Shown piece after piece: positions 13,033 through 26,921 of a stretch of DNA of 64,000 nt. The translations under genes and the position numbers were made by a program. The stretch comes from Eledone cirrhosa (Eukaryota; Mollusca; Cephalopoda; Octopoda; Eledonidae), in contig OZ024759.1 of assembly GCA_964016885.1 (NCBI GenBank), positions 1,315,001-1,379,000 of the forward strand, in the 5' to 3' direction. The number at the start of each line of letters is the position of its first letter. The first letter of the stretch is position 1. Under the pieces are notes generated by a model. That model was not told the origin of the DNA. It was given only the letters and a program-made list of their open reading frames with translations, and searched no databases.

Positions 13033-15383
13033 CACATTCTATATTAGTAACATGACAAAGTCTATATTAGTAGCATGACAAAGTCTATATTAGTAACATG
13101 ACAGTCTATATTAGTAACATGCCAAAGTCTATATTAGTAGCACGACAAAGTCTATATTAGTAACATGACACAGTCTATATTAGTAACATGACACAGTCTA
13201 TATTAGTAACATGACACAGTCTATATTAGTAGCATGACAAAGTCTATATTAGTAACATGACAAAGTCTATATTAGTAACATGACAAAGTCTATATTAGTA
13301 ACATGACATAGTCTATATTAGTAGCATGACAAAGTCTATATTAGTAACATGACAAAGTCTATATTAGTAACATGACAGTCTATATTAGTAACATGACACA
13401 TTCTATATTAGTAACATGACAAAGTCTATATTAGTAGCATGACAAAGTCTATATTAGTAACATGACAGTCTATATTAGTAACATGCCAAAGTCTATATTA
13501 GTAGCATGACAAAGTCTATATTAGTAACATGACACAGTCTATATTAGTAACATGACGCAGTCTATATTAGTAACATGACACAGTCTATATTAGTAGCATG
13601 ACAAAGTCTATATTAGTAACATGACAAAGTCTATATTAGTAACATGACAAAGTCTATATTAGTAACATGACAAAGTCTATATTAGTAACATGACACAGTG
13701 TATATTAGTAATATGACAGTCTATATTAGTAGCATGACAAAGTCTATATTAGTAACATGTCAAAATCTATATTAGTAACATGACACAGTCTATATTAGTA
13801 ACATGACACAGTCTATATTAGTAACATGACACAGTCTATATTAGTAACATGACAAAGTCTATATTAGTAACATGGCAAAGTCTATATTAGTAACATGACA
13901 AAGTCTATATTAGTAACATGACAAGGTCTATATTAGTAACATGACACAGTCTATATTAGTAACATGACAAAGTCTATATTAGTAACATGACAGTCTATAT
14001 TAGTAACATGCCAAAGTCTATATTAGTAGCATGACAAAGTCTATATTAGTAGCATGACACAGTCTATATTAGTAACATGACATAGTCTATATTAGTAACA
14101 TGACAAAGTCTATATTAGTAACATGAGAAAGTCTATATTAGTAACATGACACAGTCTATATTAGTAACATGACAAAGTCTATATTAGTAACATGACACAG
14201 TCTATATTAGTAACATGACACAGTCTATATTAGTAACATGCAAAGTCTATATTAGTAGCATGACAAAGTCTATATTAGTAACATGACAAAGTCTATATTA
14301 GTAACATGACACAGTCTATATTAGTAACATGACAAAGTCTATATTAGTAACATGACGGTCTATATTAGTAACATGACAGTCTATATTAGTAGCATGACAA
14401 AGTCTATATTAGTAACATGACACAGTCTATATTAGTAACATGACACAGTCTATATTAGTAACATGACAAAGTCTATATTAGTAGCATGACAAAGTCTATA
14501 TTAGTAACATGACACAGTCTATATTAGTAACATGACAAAGTCTATATTAGTAGCATGACAAAGTCTATATTAGTAACATGACAAAGTCTATATTAGTAAC
14601 ATGACACAGTCTATATTAGTAACATGACAGTCTATATTAGTAACATGACAGTCCATATTAGTAGCATGACAAAGTCTATATTAGTAACATGACAAAGTCT
14701 ATATTAGTAACATGACACAGTCTATATTAGTAACATGACACAGTCTATATTAGTAACATCATACAGTCTATATTAGTAACATGACAAAGTCTATATTAGT
14801 AACATGGCAAAGTCTATATTAGTAACATGACACAGTCTATATTAGTAACATGACAAGGCCTATATTAGTAACATGACACAGTCTATATTAGTAACATGAC
14901 AAAGTCTATATTAGTAACATGACAGTCTATATTAGTAACATGACAAAGTCTATATTAGTAACATGACAAAGTCTATATTAGTAACATGACAGTCTATATT
15001 AGTAACATGACACAGTCTATATTAGTAACATGACAAAGTCTATATTAGTAACATGACACAGTCTATATTAGTAACATGACACAGTCTATATTAGTAACAT
15101 GACACAGTTTATATTAGTAACATGACAAAGTCTATATTAGTAACATGACAAAGTCTATATTAGTAACATGGCAGTCTATATTAGTTACATGACAAAGTCT
15201 ATATTAGTAACATGACACAGTCTATATTAGTAACATGACAAAGACTCTATTAGTAACATGACAAAGTCTATATTAGTAACATGACAGTCTATATTAGTAA
15301 CATGACAAAATCTATATTAGTAACATGACAGTCTATATTAGTAACATGACAAAGTCTATATTAGTAACATGACAGTCTATATT
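13033..15383 (+). repeat. Early copy of the large HOR, 69 bp shorter in its centre
   Basis: It carries the order CATTC, CAGTGT (13696), CATGCAAAG (14239), ATCATACAG (14759), TGTACC (15384). The last two lie exactly 4,438 bp before their partners at 19197 and 19822. CAGTGT to CATGCAAAG is 543 bp here and 612 bp in later copies, so three monomers are missing. It has private changes such as GACGCAG near 13556 and CACGAC near 13141. Confidence 0.87.
14226..14247 (+). repeat. CATGCAAAG landmark monomer (22 bp)
   Basis: One base of the ATGACAAAG stretch is lost, giving CATGCAAAG. The T of TGCA lies at 14239, 18677, 22802, 28468, 33364, 38260, 44195, 47685, 51807, 53285, 57221, 59739 and 63183. It is absent from the first 14 kb, so it marks the lineage of the large HOR copies. 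In nine copies it lies exactly 612 bp after the CAGTGT landmark; in the 14.2-kb copy the distance is 543 bp, 69 bp or three monomers fewer. Confidence 0.9.
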
Positions 15384-15719
15384 GTACCATGACACAGTCT
15401 ATATTAGTAACATGACACAGTCTATATTAGTAACATGACACAGTTTATATTAGTAACATGACAAAGTCTATATTAGTAACATGACAAAGTCTATATTAGT
15501 AACATGGCAGTCTATATTAGTAACATGACAAAGTCTATATTAGTAACATGACACTGTCTATATTAGTAACATGACAAAGACTCTATTAGTAACATGACAA
15601 AGTCTATATTAGTAACATGACAGTCTATATTAGTAACATGACAACATCTATATTAGTAACATGACAGTCTATATTAGTAACATGACAAAGTCTATATTAG
15701 TAACATGACAGTCTATATT
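15384..15719 (+). repeat. 336-bp spacing between paired TGTACC landmarks
   Basis: Two TGTACC monomers sit exactly 336 bp apart here and again at 26010/26346, 30906/31242, 35802/36138, 41468/41804, 45886/46222, 49376/49712 and 60748/61084. The interval contains the variants CAGTTTATATT, AAAGACTCTATT and ACAACATC, the last reading ACAAAATC at 61 kb. The constant spacing marks the end of the second half of the full HOR. Confidence 0.9.
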
Positions 15720-17130
15720 GTACCATGACACAGTCTATATTAGTAACATGACATAGTCTATATTAGTAACATGACAAAGTCTATATTAGTAACATGACAG
15801 TCTATATTGTAACATGACACAGTCTATATTAGTAACATGACACAGTCTATATTAGTAACATGACAGTCTATATTAGTAACATTACACAGTCTATATTAGT
15901 AACATGACACAGTCTATATTAGTAACATGACAGTCTATATTAGTAGCATGGCAATGTCTATATTAGTAACATGACACAGTCTATATTAGTAACAAGACAT
16001 AGTCTATATTAGTAACATGACATAGTCTATATTAGTAGCATGACAAAGTCTATATTAGTAACATGACAAAGTCTATATTAGTAACATGACACAGTCTATC
16101 TTAGTAACATGACAAAGTCTATATTAGTAACATGACACAGCCTATATTAGTAACATGACAAAGTCTATATTAGTAGCATGACAAAGTCTATATTAGTAAC
16201 ATGACACAGTCTATATTAGTAACATGACAAAGTCTATATTAGTAACATGACAAAGTCTATATTAGTAACATGACAAAGTCTATATTAGTAACATGACTAA
16301 GTCTATATTAGTAACATGACACAGTCTATATTAGTAACATGACAGTCTATATTAGTAGCATGACAAAGTCTATATTAGTAACATGACAAAGTCTATATTA
16401 GTAACATGACACAGTCTATATTAGTAACATGACACAGTCTATATTAGTAACATGACAGTCTATATTAGTAACATGACAAAGTCTATATTAGTAACATGGC
16501 AAAGTCTATGTTAGTAACATGACAAAGTCTATATTAGTAACATGACAGTCTATATTGTACCATGACAGTCTATATTAGTAACATGACATAGTCTATATTA
16601 GTAACATGACAAAGTCTATATTAGTAACATGACAGTCTATATTGTAACATGACACAGTCTATATTAGTAACATGACACAGTCTATATTAGTAACATGACA
16701 GTCTATATTAGTAACATGACACAGTCTATATTAGTAACATGACACAGTCTGTATTAGTAACATGACAGTCTATATTAGTAGCATGGCAATGTCTATATTA
16801 GTAACATGACACAGTCTATATTAGTAACAAGACATAGTCTATATTAGTAACATGACATAGTCTATATTAGTAGCATGACAAAGTCTATATTAGTAACATG
16901 ACAAAGTCTATATTAGTAACATGACACAGTCTATCTTAGTAACATGACAAAGTCTATATTAGTAACATGACACAGTCTATATTAGTAACATGACAAAGTC
17001 TATATTAGTAGCATGACAAAGTCTATATTAGTAACATGACACAGTCTATATTAGTAACATGACAAAGTCTATATTAGTAACATGACAAAGTCTATATTAG
17101 TAACATGACAAAGTCTATATTAGTAACATG
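15720..17130 (+). repeat. 835-bp tandem duplication
   Basis: AACAAGAC at 15991 and 16826, ACTAAG at 16296 and 17131 and ATGTTAG near 16510 and 17344 all recur at about 835 bp. The join lies between the ATGTTAG monomer and the TGTACC at 16557, where the TGTACC monomer carries the short tail (GTACCATGACAGTC). The same two-copy arrangement occurs at 49712-51125 with a period of 837 bp, because that TGTACC monomer has the long tail. Confidence 0.88.
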
Positions 17131-20100
17131 ACTAAGTCTATATTAGTAACATGACACAGTCTATATTAGTAACATGACAGTCTATATTAGTAGCATGACA
17201 AAGTCTATATTAGTAACATGACAAAGTCTATATTAGTAACATGACACAGTCTATATTAGTAACATGACACAGTCTATATTAGTAACATGACAGTCTATAT
17301 TAGTAACATGACAAAGTCTATATTAGTAACATGGCAAAGTCTATGTTAGTAACATGACAAAGTCTATATTAGTAACATGACAGTCTATATTAGTAACATG
17401 ACACATTCTATATTAGTAACATGACAAAGTCTATATTAGTAGCATGACAAAGTCTATATTAGTAACATGACAGTCTATATTAGTAACATGCCAAAGTCTA
17501 TATTAGTAGCATGACAAAGTCTATATTAGTAACATGACACAGTCTATATTAGTAACATGACACAGTCTATATTAGTAACATGACACAGTCTATATTAGTA
17601 GCATGACAAAGTCTATATTAGTAACATGACAAAGTCTATATTAGTAACATGACAAAGTCTATATTAGTAACATGACATAGTCTATATTAGCAGCATGACA
17701 AAGTCTATATTAGTAACATGACAAAGTCTATATTAGTAACATGACAGTCTATATTAGTAACATGACACATTCTATATTAGTAACATGACAAAGTCTATAT
17801 TAGTAGCATGACAAAGTCTATATTAGTAACATGACAGTCTATATTAGTAACATGCCAAAGTCTATATTAGTAGCATGACAAAGTCTATATTAGTAACATG
17901 ACACAGTCTATATTAGTAACATGACACAGTCTATATTAGTAACATGACACAGTCTATATTAGTAGCATGACAAAGTCTATATTAGTAACATGACAAAGTC
18001 TATATTAGTAACATGACAAAGTCTATATTAGTAACATGACAAAGTCTATATTAGTAACATGACACAGTGTATATTAGTAATATGACAGTCTATATTAGTA
18101 GCATGACAAAGTCTATATTAGTAACATGACAAAGTCTATATTAGTAACATGACACAGCCTATATTAGTAACATGACACAGTCTATATTAGTAACATGACA
18201 CAGTCTATATTAGTAACATGACAAAGTCTATATTAGTAACATGGCAAAGTCTATATTAGTAACATGACAAAGTCTATATTAGTAACATGACATGGTCTAT
18301 ATTAGTAACATGACACAGTCTATATTAGTAACATGACAAAGTCTATATTAGTAACATGACAGTCTATATTAGTAACATGCCAAAGTCTATATTAGTAGCA
18401 TGACAAAGTCTATATTAGTAGCATGACACAGTCTATATTAGTAACATGACATAGTCTATATTAGTAACATGACACAGTCTATATTAGTAGCATGACAAAG
18501 TCTATATTAGTAACATGACAAAGTCTATATTAGTAACATGAGAAAGTCTATATTAGTAACATGACACAGTCTATATTAGTAACATGACAAAGTCTATATT
18601 AGTAACATGACACAGTCTATATTAGTAACATGACACAGTCTATATTAGTAACATGACACAGTCTATATTAGTAACATGCAAAGTCTATATTAGTAGCATG
18701 ACAAAGTCTATATTAGTAACATGACAAAGTCTATATTAGTAACATGACACAGTCTATATTAGTAACATGACAAAGTCTATATTAGTAACATGACGGTCTA
18801 TATTAGTAACATGACAGTCTATATTAGTAGCATGACAAAGTCTATATTAGTAACATGACACAGTCTATATTAGTAACATGACACAGTCTATATTAGTAAC
18901 ATGACAAAGTCTATATTAGTAGCATGACAAAGTCTATATTAGTAACATGACACAGTCTATATTAGTAACGTGACAAAGTCTATATTAGTAGCATGACAAA
19001 GTCTATATTAGTAACATGACAAAGTCTATATTAGTAACATGACACAGTCTATATTAGTAACATGACAGTCTATATTAGTAACATGACAGTCCATATTAGT
19101 AGCATGACAAAGTCTATATTAGTAACATGACAAAGTCTATATTAGTAACATGACACAGTCTATATTAGTAACATGACACAGTCTATATTAGTAACATCAT
19201 ACAGTCTATATTAGTAACATGACAAAGTCTATATTAGTAACATGGCAAAGTCTATATTAGTAACATGACACAGTCTATATTAGTAACATGACAAGGCCTA
19301 TATTAGTAACATGACACAGTCTATATTAGTAACATGACAAAGTCTATATTAGTAACATGACAGTCTATATTAGTAACATGACAAAGTCTATATTAGTAAC
19401 ATGACAAAGTCTATATTAGTAACATGACAGTCATTATTAGTAACATGACACAGTCTATATTAGTAACATGACAAAGTCTATATTAGTAACATGACACAGT
19501 CTATATTAGTAACATGACACAGTCTATATTAGTAACATGACACAGTTTATATTAGTAACATGACAAAGTCTATATTAGTAACATGACAAAGTCTATATTA
19601 GTAACATGGCAGTCTATATTAGTTACATGACAAAGTCTATATTAGTAACATGACACAGTCTATATTAGTAACATGACAAAGACTCTATTAGTAACATGAC
19701 AAAGTCTATATTAGTAACATGACAGTCTATATTAGTAACATGACAAAATCTATATTAGTAACATGACAGTCTATATTAGTAACATGACAAAGTCTATATT
19801 AGTAACATGACAGTCTATATTGTACCATGACACAGTCTATATTAGTAACATGACATAGTCTATATTAGTAACATGACAAAGTCTATATTAGTAACATGAC
19901 AGTCTATATTGTAACATGACACAGTCTATATTAGTAACATGACACAGTCTATATTAGTAACATGACAGTCTATATTAGTAACATGACAAAGTCTATATTA
20001 GTAACATGACAAAGTGTATATTAGTAACATGACAAAGTCTATATTAGTAGCATGACACAGTCTATATTAGTAACATGACAAAGTCTATATTAGTAACATG

Positions 20101-21255
20101 ACACAGTCTATATTAGTAACATGACAAAGTCTATATTAGTAACATGACACAGTCTATATTAGTAACATGACATAGTCTATATTAGTAACATGACAAAGTC
20201 TATATTAGTAGCATGACACAGTCTAAATTAGTAACATGACACAGTCTATATTAGTAACATGACAGTCTATATTAGTTACATGACACAGTCTATATTAGTA
20301 ACATGACAAAGTCTATATTAGTAGTATGACAAAGTCTATATTAGTAACATGACAGTCTATATTAGTAACATGACAAAGTCTATATTAGTAGCATGACAAA
20401 GTCTATATTAGTAGCATGACACAGTCTATATTAGTAACATGACACAGTCTATATTAGTAACATGACACAGTCTATATTAGTAACATGACAAAGTCTATAT
20501 TAGTAGCATGACAAAGTCTATATTAGTAACATGACAAAGTCTATATTAGTAACATGACACAGTCTATATTAGTAACATGACAGTCTATATTAGTAACATG
20601 ACAAAGTCTATATTAGTAACATGGCAAAGTCTATGTTAGTAACATGACAAAGTCTATATTAGTAACATGACAGTCTATATTGTACCATGACAGTCTATAT
20701 TAGTAACATGACATAGTCTATATTAGTAACATGACAAAGTCTATATTAGTAACATGACAGTCTATATTGTAACATGACACAGTCTATATTAGTAACATGA
20801 CACAGTCTATATTAGTAACATGACAGTCTATATTAGTAACATGACACAGTCTATATTAGTAACATGACACAGTCTGTATTAGTAACATGACAGTCTATAT
20901 TAGTAGCATGGCAATGTCTATATTAGTAACATGACACAGTCTATATTAGTAACAAGACATAGTCTATATTAGTAACATGACATAGTCTATATTAGTAGCA
21001 TGACAAAGTCTATATTAGTAACATGACAAAGTCTATATTAGTAACATGACACAGTCTATCTTAGTAACATGACAAAGTCTATATTAGTAACATGACACAG
21101 TCTATATTAGTAACATGACAAAGTCTATATTAGTAGCATGACAAAGTCTATATTAGTAACATGACACAGTCTATATTAGTAACATGACAAAGTCTATATT
21201 AGTAACATGACAAAGTCTATATTAGTAACATGACAAAGTCTATATTAGTAACATG
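17131..21255 (+). repeat. Higher-order repeat unit 1 (4,125 bp)
   Basis: Measured from ACTAAG at 17131 to the next at 21256. CAGTGT 18065, CATGCAAAG 18677, ATCATACAG 19197, TGTACC 19822 and AAAGTGT 20014 all recur 4,125 bp later. It lacks about 1.54 kb of the full 5,666-bp unit. The deletion junction is near 20,580, where the first-half sequence passes directly into the ATGTTAG and TGTACC stretch. It carries the ACAGCCTATATT variant that it shares with units 2-5. Confidence 0.92.
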
Positions 21256-24200
21256 ACTAAGTCTATATTAGTAACATGACACAGTCTATATTAGTAACAT
21301 GACAGTCTATATTAGTAGCATGACAAAGTCTATATTAGTAACATGACAAAGTCTATATTAGTAACATGACACAGTCTATATTAGTAACATGACACAGTCT
21401 ATATTAGTAACATGACAGTCTATATTAGTAACATGACAAAGTCTATATTAGTAACATGGCAAAGTCTATGTTAGTAACATGACAAAGTCTATATTAGTAA
21501 CATGACAGTCTATATTAGTAACATGACACATTCTATATTAGTAACATGACAAAGTCTATATTAGTAGCATGACAAAGTCTATATTAGTAACATGACAGTC
21601 TATATTAGTAACATGCCAAAGTCTATATTAGTAGCATGACAAAGTCTATATTAGTAACATGACACAGTCTATATTAGTAACATGACACAGTCTATATTAG
21701 TAACATGACACAGTCTATATTAGTAGCATGACAAAGTCTATATTAGTAACATGACAAAGTCTATATTAGTAACATGACAAAGTCTATATTAGTAACATGA
21801 CATAGTCTATATTAGCAGCATGACAAAGTCTATATTAGTAACATGACAAAGTCTATATTAGTAACATGACAGTCTATATTAGTAACATGACACATTCTAT
21901 ATTAGTAACATGACAAAGTCTATATTAGTAGCATGACAAAGTCTATATTAGTAACATGACAGTCTATATTAGTAACATGCCAAAGTCTATATTAGTAGCA
22001 TGACAAAGTCTATATTAGTAACATGACACAGTCTATATTAGTAACATGACACAGTCTATATTAGTAACATGACACAGTCTATATTAGTAGCATGACAAAG
22101 TCTATATTAGTAACATGACAAAGTCTATATTAGTAACATGACAAAGTCTATATTAGTAACATGACAAAGTCTATATTAGTAACATGACACAGTGTATATT
22201 AGTAATATGACAGTCTATATTAGTAGCATGACAAAGTCTATATTAGTAACATGACAAAGTCTATATTAGTAACATGACACAGCCTATATTAGTAACATGA
22301 CACAGTCTATATTAGTAACATGACACAGTCTATATTAGTAACATGACAAAGTCTATATTAGTAACATGGCAAAGTCTATATTAGTAACATGACAAAGTCT
22401 ATATTAGTAACATGACATGGTCTATATTAGTAACATGACACAGTCTATATTAGTAACATGACAAAGTCTATATTAGTAACATGACAGTCTATATTAGTAA
22501 CATGCCAAAGTCTATATTAGTAGCATGACAAAGTCTATATTAGTAGCATGACACAGTCTATATTAGTAACATGACATAGTCTATATTAGTAACATGACAC
22601 AGTCTATATTAGTAGCATGACAAAGTCTATATTAGTAACATGACAAAGTCTATATTAGTAACATGAGAAAGTCTATATTAGTAACATGACACAGTCTATA
22701 TTAGTAACATGACAAAGTCTATATTAGTAACATGACACAGTCTATATTAGTAACATGACACAGTCTATATTAGTAACATGACACAGTCTATATTAGTAAC
22801 ATGCAAAGTCTATATTAGTAGCATGACAAAGTCTATATTAGTAACATGACAAAGTCTATATTAGTAACATGACACAGTCTATATTAGTAACATGACAAAG
22901 TCTATATTAGTAACATGACGGTCTATATTAGTAACATGACAGTCTATATTAGTAGCATGACAAAGTCTATATTAGTAACATGACACAGTCTATATTAGTA
23001 ACATGACACAGTCTATATTAGTAACATGACAAAGTCTATATTAGTAGCATGACAAAGTCTATATTAGTAACATGACACAGTCTATATTAGTAACGTGACA
23101 AAGTCTATATTAGTAGCATGACAAAGTCTATATTAGTAACATGACAAAGTCTATATTAGTAACATGACACAGTCTATATTAGTAACATGACAGTCTATAT
23201 TAGTAACATGACAGTCCATATTAGTAGCATGACAAAGTCTATATTAGTAACATGACAAAGTCTATATTAGTAACATGACACAGTCTATATTAGTAACATG
23301 ACACAGTCTATATTAGTAACATCATACAGTCTATATTAGTAACATGACAAAGTCTATATTAGTAACATGGCAAAGTCTATATTAGTAACATGACACAGTC
23401 TATATTAGTAACATGACAAGGCCTATATTAGTAACATGACACAGTCTATATTAGTAACATGACAAAGTCTATATTAGTAACATGACAGTCTATATTAGTA
23501 ACATGACAAAGTCTATATTAGTAACATGACAAAGTCTATATTAGTAACATGACAGTCATTATTAGTAACATGACACAGTCTATATTAGTAACATGACAAA
23601 GTCTATATTAGTAACATGACACAGTCTATATTAGTAACATGACACAGTCTATATTAGTAACATGACACAGTTTATATTAGTAACATGACAAAGTCTATAT
23701 TAGTAACATGACAAAGTCTATATTAGTAACATGGCAGTCTATATTAGTTACATGACAAAGTCTATATTAGTAACATGACACAGTCTATATTAGTAACATG
23801 ACAAAGACTCTATTAGTAACATGACAAAGTCTATATTAGTAACATGACAGTCTATATTAGTAACATGACAAAATCTATATTAGTAACATGACAGTCTATA
23901 TTAGTAACATGACAAAGTCTATATTAGTAACATGACAGTCTATATTGTACCATGACACAGTCTATATTAGTAACATGACATAGTCTATATTAGTAACATG
24001 ACAAAGTCTATATTAGTAACATGACAGTCTATATTGTAACATGACACAGTCTATATTAGTAACATGACACAGTCTATATTAGTAACATGACAGTCTATAT
24101 TAGTAACATGACAAAGTCTATATTAGTAACATGACAAAGTGTATATTAGTAACATGACAAAGTCTATATTAGTAGCATGACACAGTCTATATTAGTAACA

Positions 24201-26921
24201 TGACAAAGTCTATATTAGTAACATGACACAGTCTATATTAGTAACATGACAAAGTCTATATTAGTAACATGACACAGTCTATATTAGTAACATGACATAG
24301 TCTATATTAGTAACATGACAAAGTCTATATTAGTAGCATGACACAGTCTAAATTAGTAACATGACACAGTCTATATTAGTAACATGACAGTCTATATTAG
24401 TTACATGACACAGTCTATATTAGTAACATGACAAAGTCTATATTAGTAGTATGACAAAGTCTATATTAGTAACATGACAGTCTATATTAGTAACACGACA
24501 AAGTCTATATTAGTAGCATGACAAAGTCTATATTAGTAGCATGACACAGTCTATATTAGTAACATGACACAGTCTATATTAGTAACATGACACAGTCTAT
24601 ATTAGTAACATGACAAAGTCTATATTAGTAGCATGACAAAGTCTATATTAGTAACATGACAAAGTCTATATTAGTAACATGACACAGTCTATATTAGTAA
24701 CATGACACAGTCTATATTAGTAACATGACACAGTCTATATTAGTAACATGACAGTCTATATTAGTAACATGACAAAGTCTATATTAGTAACATGACAAAG
24801 TCTATATTAGTAGCATGACAAAGTCTATATTAGTAACATGACACAGTCTATATTAGTAACATGACAAAGTCTATATTAGTAGCATAACAAAGTCTATATT
24901 AGTAACATGACACAGTCTATATTAGTAACATGACACAGTCTATATTAGTAACATGACACAGTCTATATTAGTAACATGACAGTCTATATTAGTAACATGA
25001 CAAAGTCTATATTAGTAACATGACAAAGTCTATATTAGTAGCATGACAAAGTCTATATTAGTAACATGACACAGTCTATATTAGTAACATGACAAAGTCT
25101 ATATTAGTAGCATGACAAAGTCTATATTAGTAACATGACACAGTCTATATTAGTAACATGACAAAGTCTATATTAGTAGCATGACAAAGTCTATATTAGT
25201 AACATGACAAAGTCTATATTAGTAACATGACACAGTCTATATTAGTAACATGACAGTCTATATTAGTAACATGACAGTCCATATTAGTAGCATGACAAAG
25301 TCTATATTAGTAACATGACAAAGTCTATATTAGTAACATGACACAGTCTATATTAGTAACATGACACAGTCTATATTAGTAACATCATACAGTCTATATT
25401 AGTAACATGACAAAGTCTATATTAGTAACATGGCAAAGTCTATATTAGTAACATGACACAGTCTATATTAGTAACATGACAAGGCCTATATTAGTAACAT
25501 GACACAGTCTATATTAGTAACATGACAAAGTCTATATTAGTAACATGACAGTCTATATTAGTAACATGACAAAGTCTATATTAGTAACATGACAAAGTCT
25601 ATATTAGTAACATGACAGTCTATATTAGTAACATGACACAGTCTATATTAGTAACATGACAAAGTCTATATTAGTAACATGACACAGTCTATATTAGTAA
25701 CATGACACAGTCTATATTAGTAACATGACACAGTTTATATTAGTAACATGACAAAGTCTATATTAGTAACATGACAAAGTCTATATTAGTAACATGGCAG
25801 TCTATATTAGTTACATGACAAAGTCTATATTAGTAACATGACACAGTCTATATTAGTAACATGACAAAGACTCTATTAGTAACATGACAAAGTCTATATT
25901 AGTAACATGACAGTCTATATTAGTAACATGACAAAATCTATATTAGTAACATGACAGTCTATATTAGTAACATGACAAAGTCTATATTAGTAACATGACA
26001 GTCTATATTGTACCATGACACAGTCTATATTAGTAACATGACACAGTCTATATTAGTAACATGACACAGTTTATATTAGTAACATGACAAAGTCTATATT
26101 AGTAACATGACAAAGTCTATATTAGTAACATGGCAGTCTATATTAGTAACATGACAAAGTCTATATTAGTAACATGACACTGTCTATATTAGTAACATGA
26201 CAAAGACTCTATTAGTAACATGACAAAGTCTATATTAGTAACATGACAGTCTATATTAGTAACATGACAACATCTATATTAGTAACATGACAGTCTATAT
26301 TAGTAACATGACAAAGTCTATATTAGTAACATGACAGTCTATATTGTACCATGACACAGTCTATATTAGTAACATGACATAGTCTATATTAGTAACATGA
26401 CAAAGTCTATATTAGTAACATGACAGTCTATATTGTAACATGACACAGTCTATATTAGTAACATGACACAGTCTATATTAGTATCATGACAGTCTATATT
26501 AGTAACATGACACAGTCTATATTAGTAACATGACACAGTCTATATTAGTAACATGACAGTCTATATTAGTAGCATGGCAATGTCTATATTAGTAACATGA
26601 CACAGTCTATATTAGTAACAAGACATAGTCTATATTAGTAACATGACATAGTCTATATTAGTAGCATGACAAAGTCTATATTAGTAACATGACAAAGTCT
26701 ATATTAGTAACATGACACAGTCTATCTTAGTAACATGACAAAGTCTATATTAGTAACATGACACAGTCTATATTAGTAACATGACAAAGTCTATATTAGT
26801 AGCATGACAAAGTCTATATTAGTAACATGACACAGTCTATATTAGTAACATGACAAAGTCTATATTAGTAACATGACAAAGTCTATATTAGTAACATGAC
26901 AAAGTCTATATTAGTAACATG
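21256..26921 (+). repeat. Higher-order repeat unit 2 (5,666 bp, full length)
   Basis: This is the fullest form of the HOR. It contains both halves: ATCATACAG at 23322 and 25385 and TGTACC at 23947 and 26010, each pair 2,063 bp apart. The GTCATTATTAG monomer near 23,556 and the AGCATAACAAAG monomer near 24,880 are both present. A private base change, CACGAC for CATGAC, lies at 24496. Confidence 0.93.

Noticed and set aside
12806..16296. The 3,490-bp spacing here as the same event as the 43-50 kb duplication
   Set aside because: AACAAGAC 12501/15991 and ACTAAG 12806/16296 are also 3,490 bp apart, but the content between them differs: there is a single CATGCAAAG-to-ATCATACAG interval of 520 bp, not 1,066. 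The equal length appears to be coincidence, though a full alignment was not possible.
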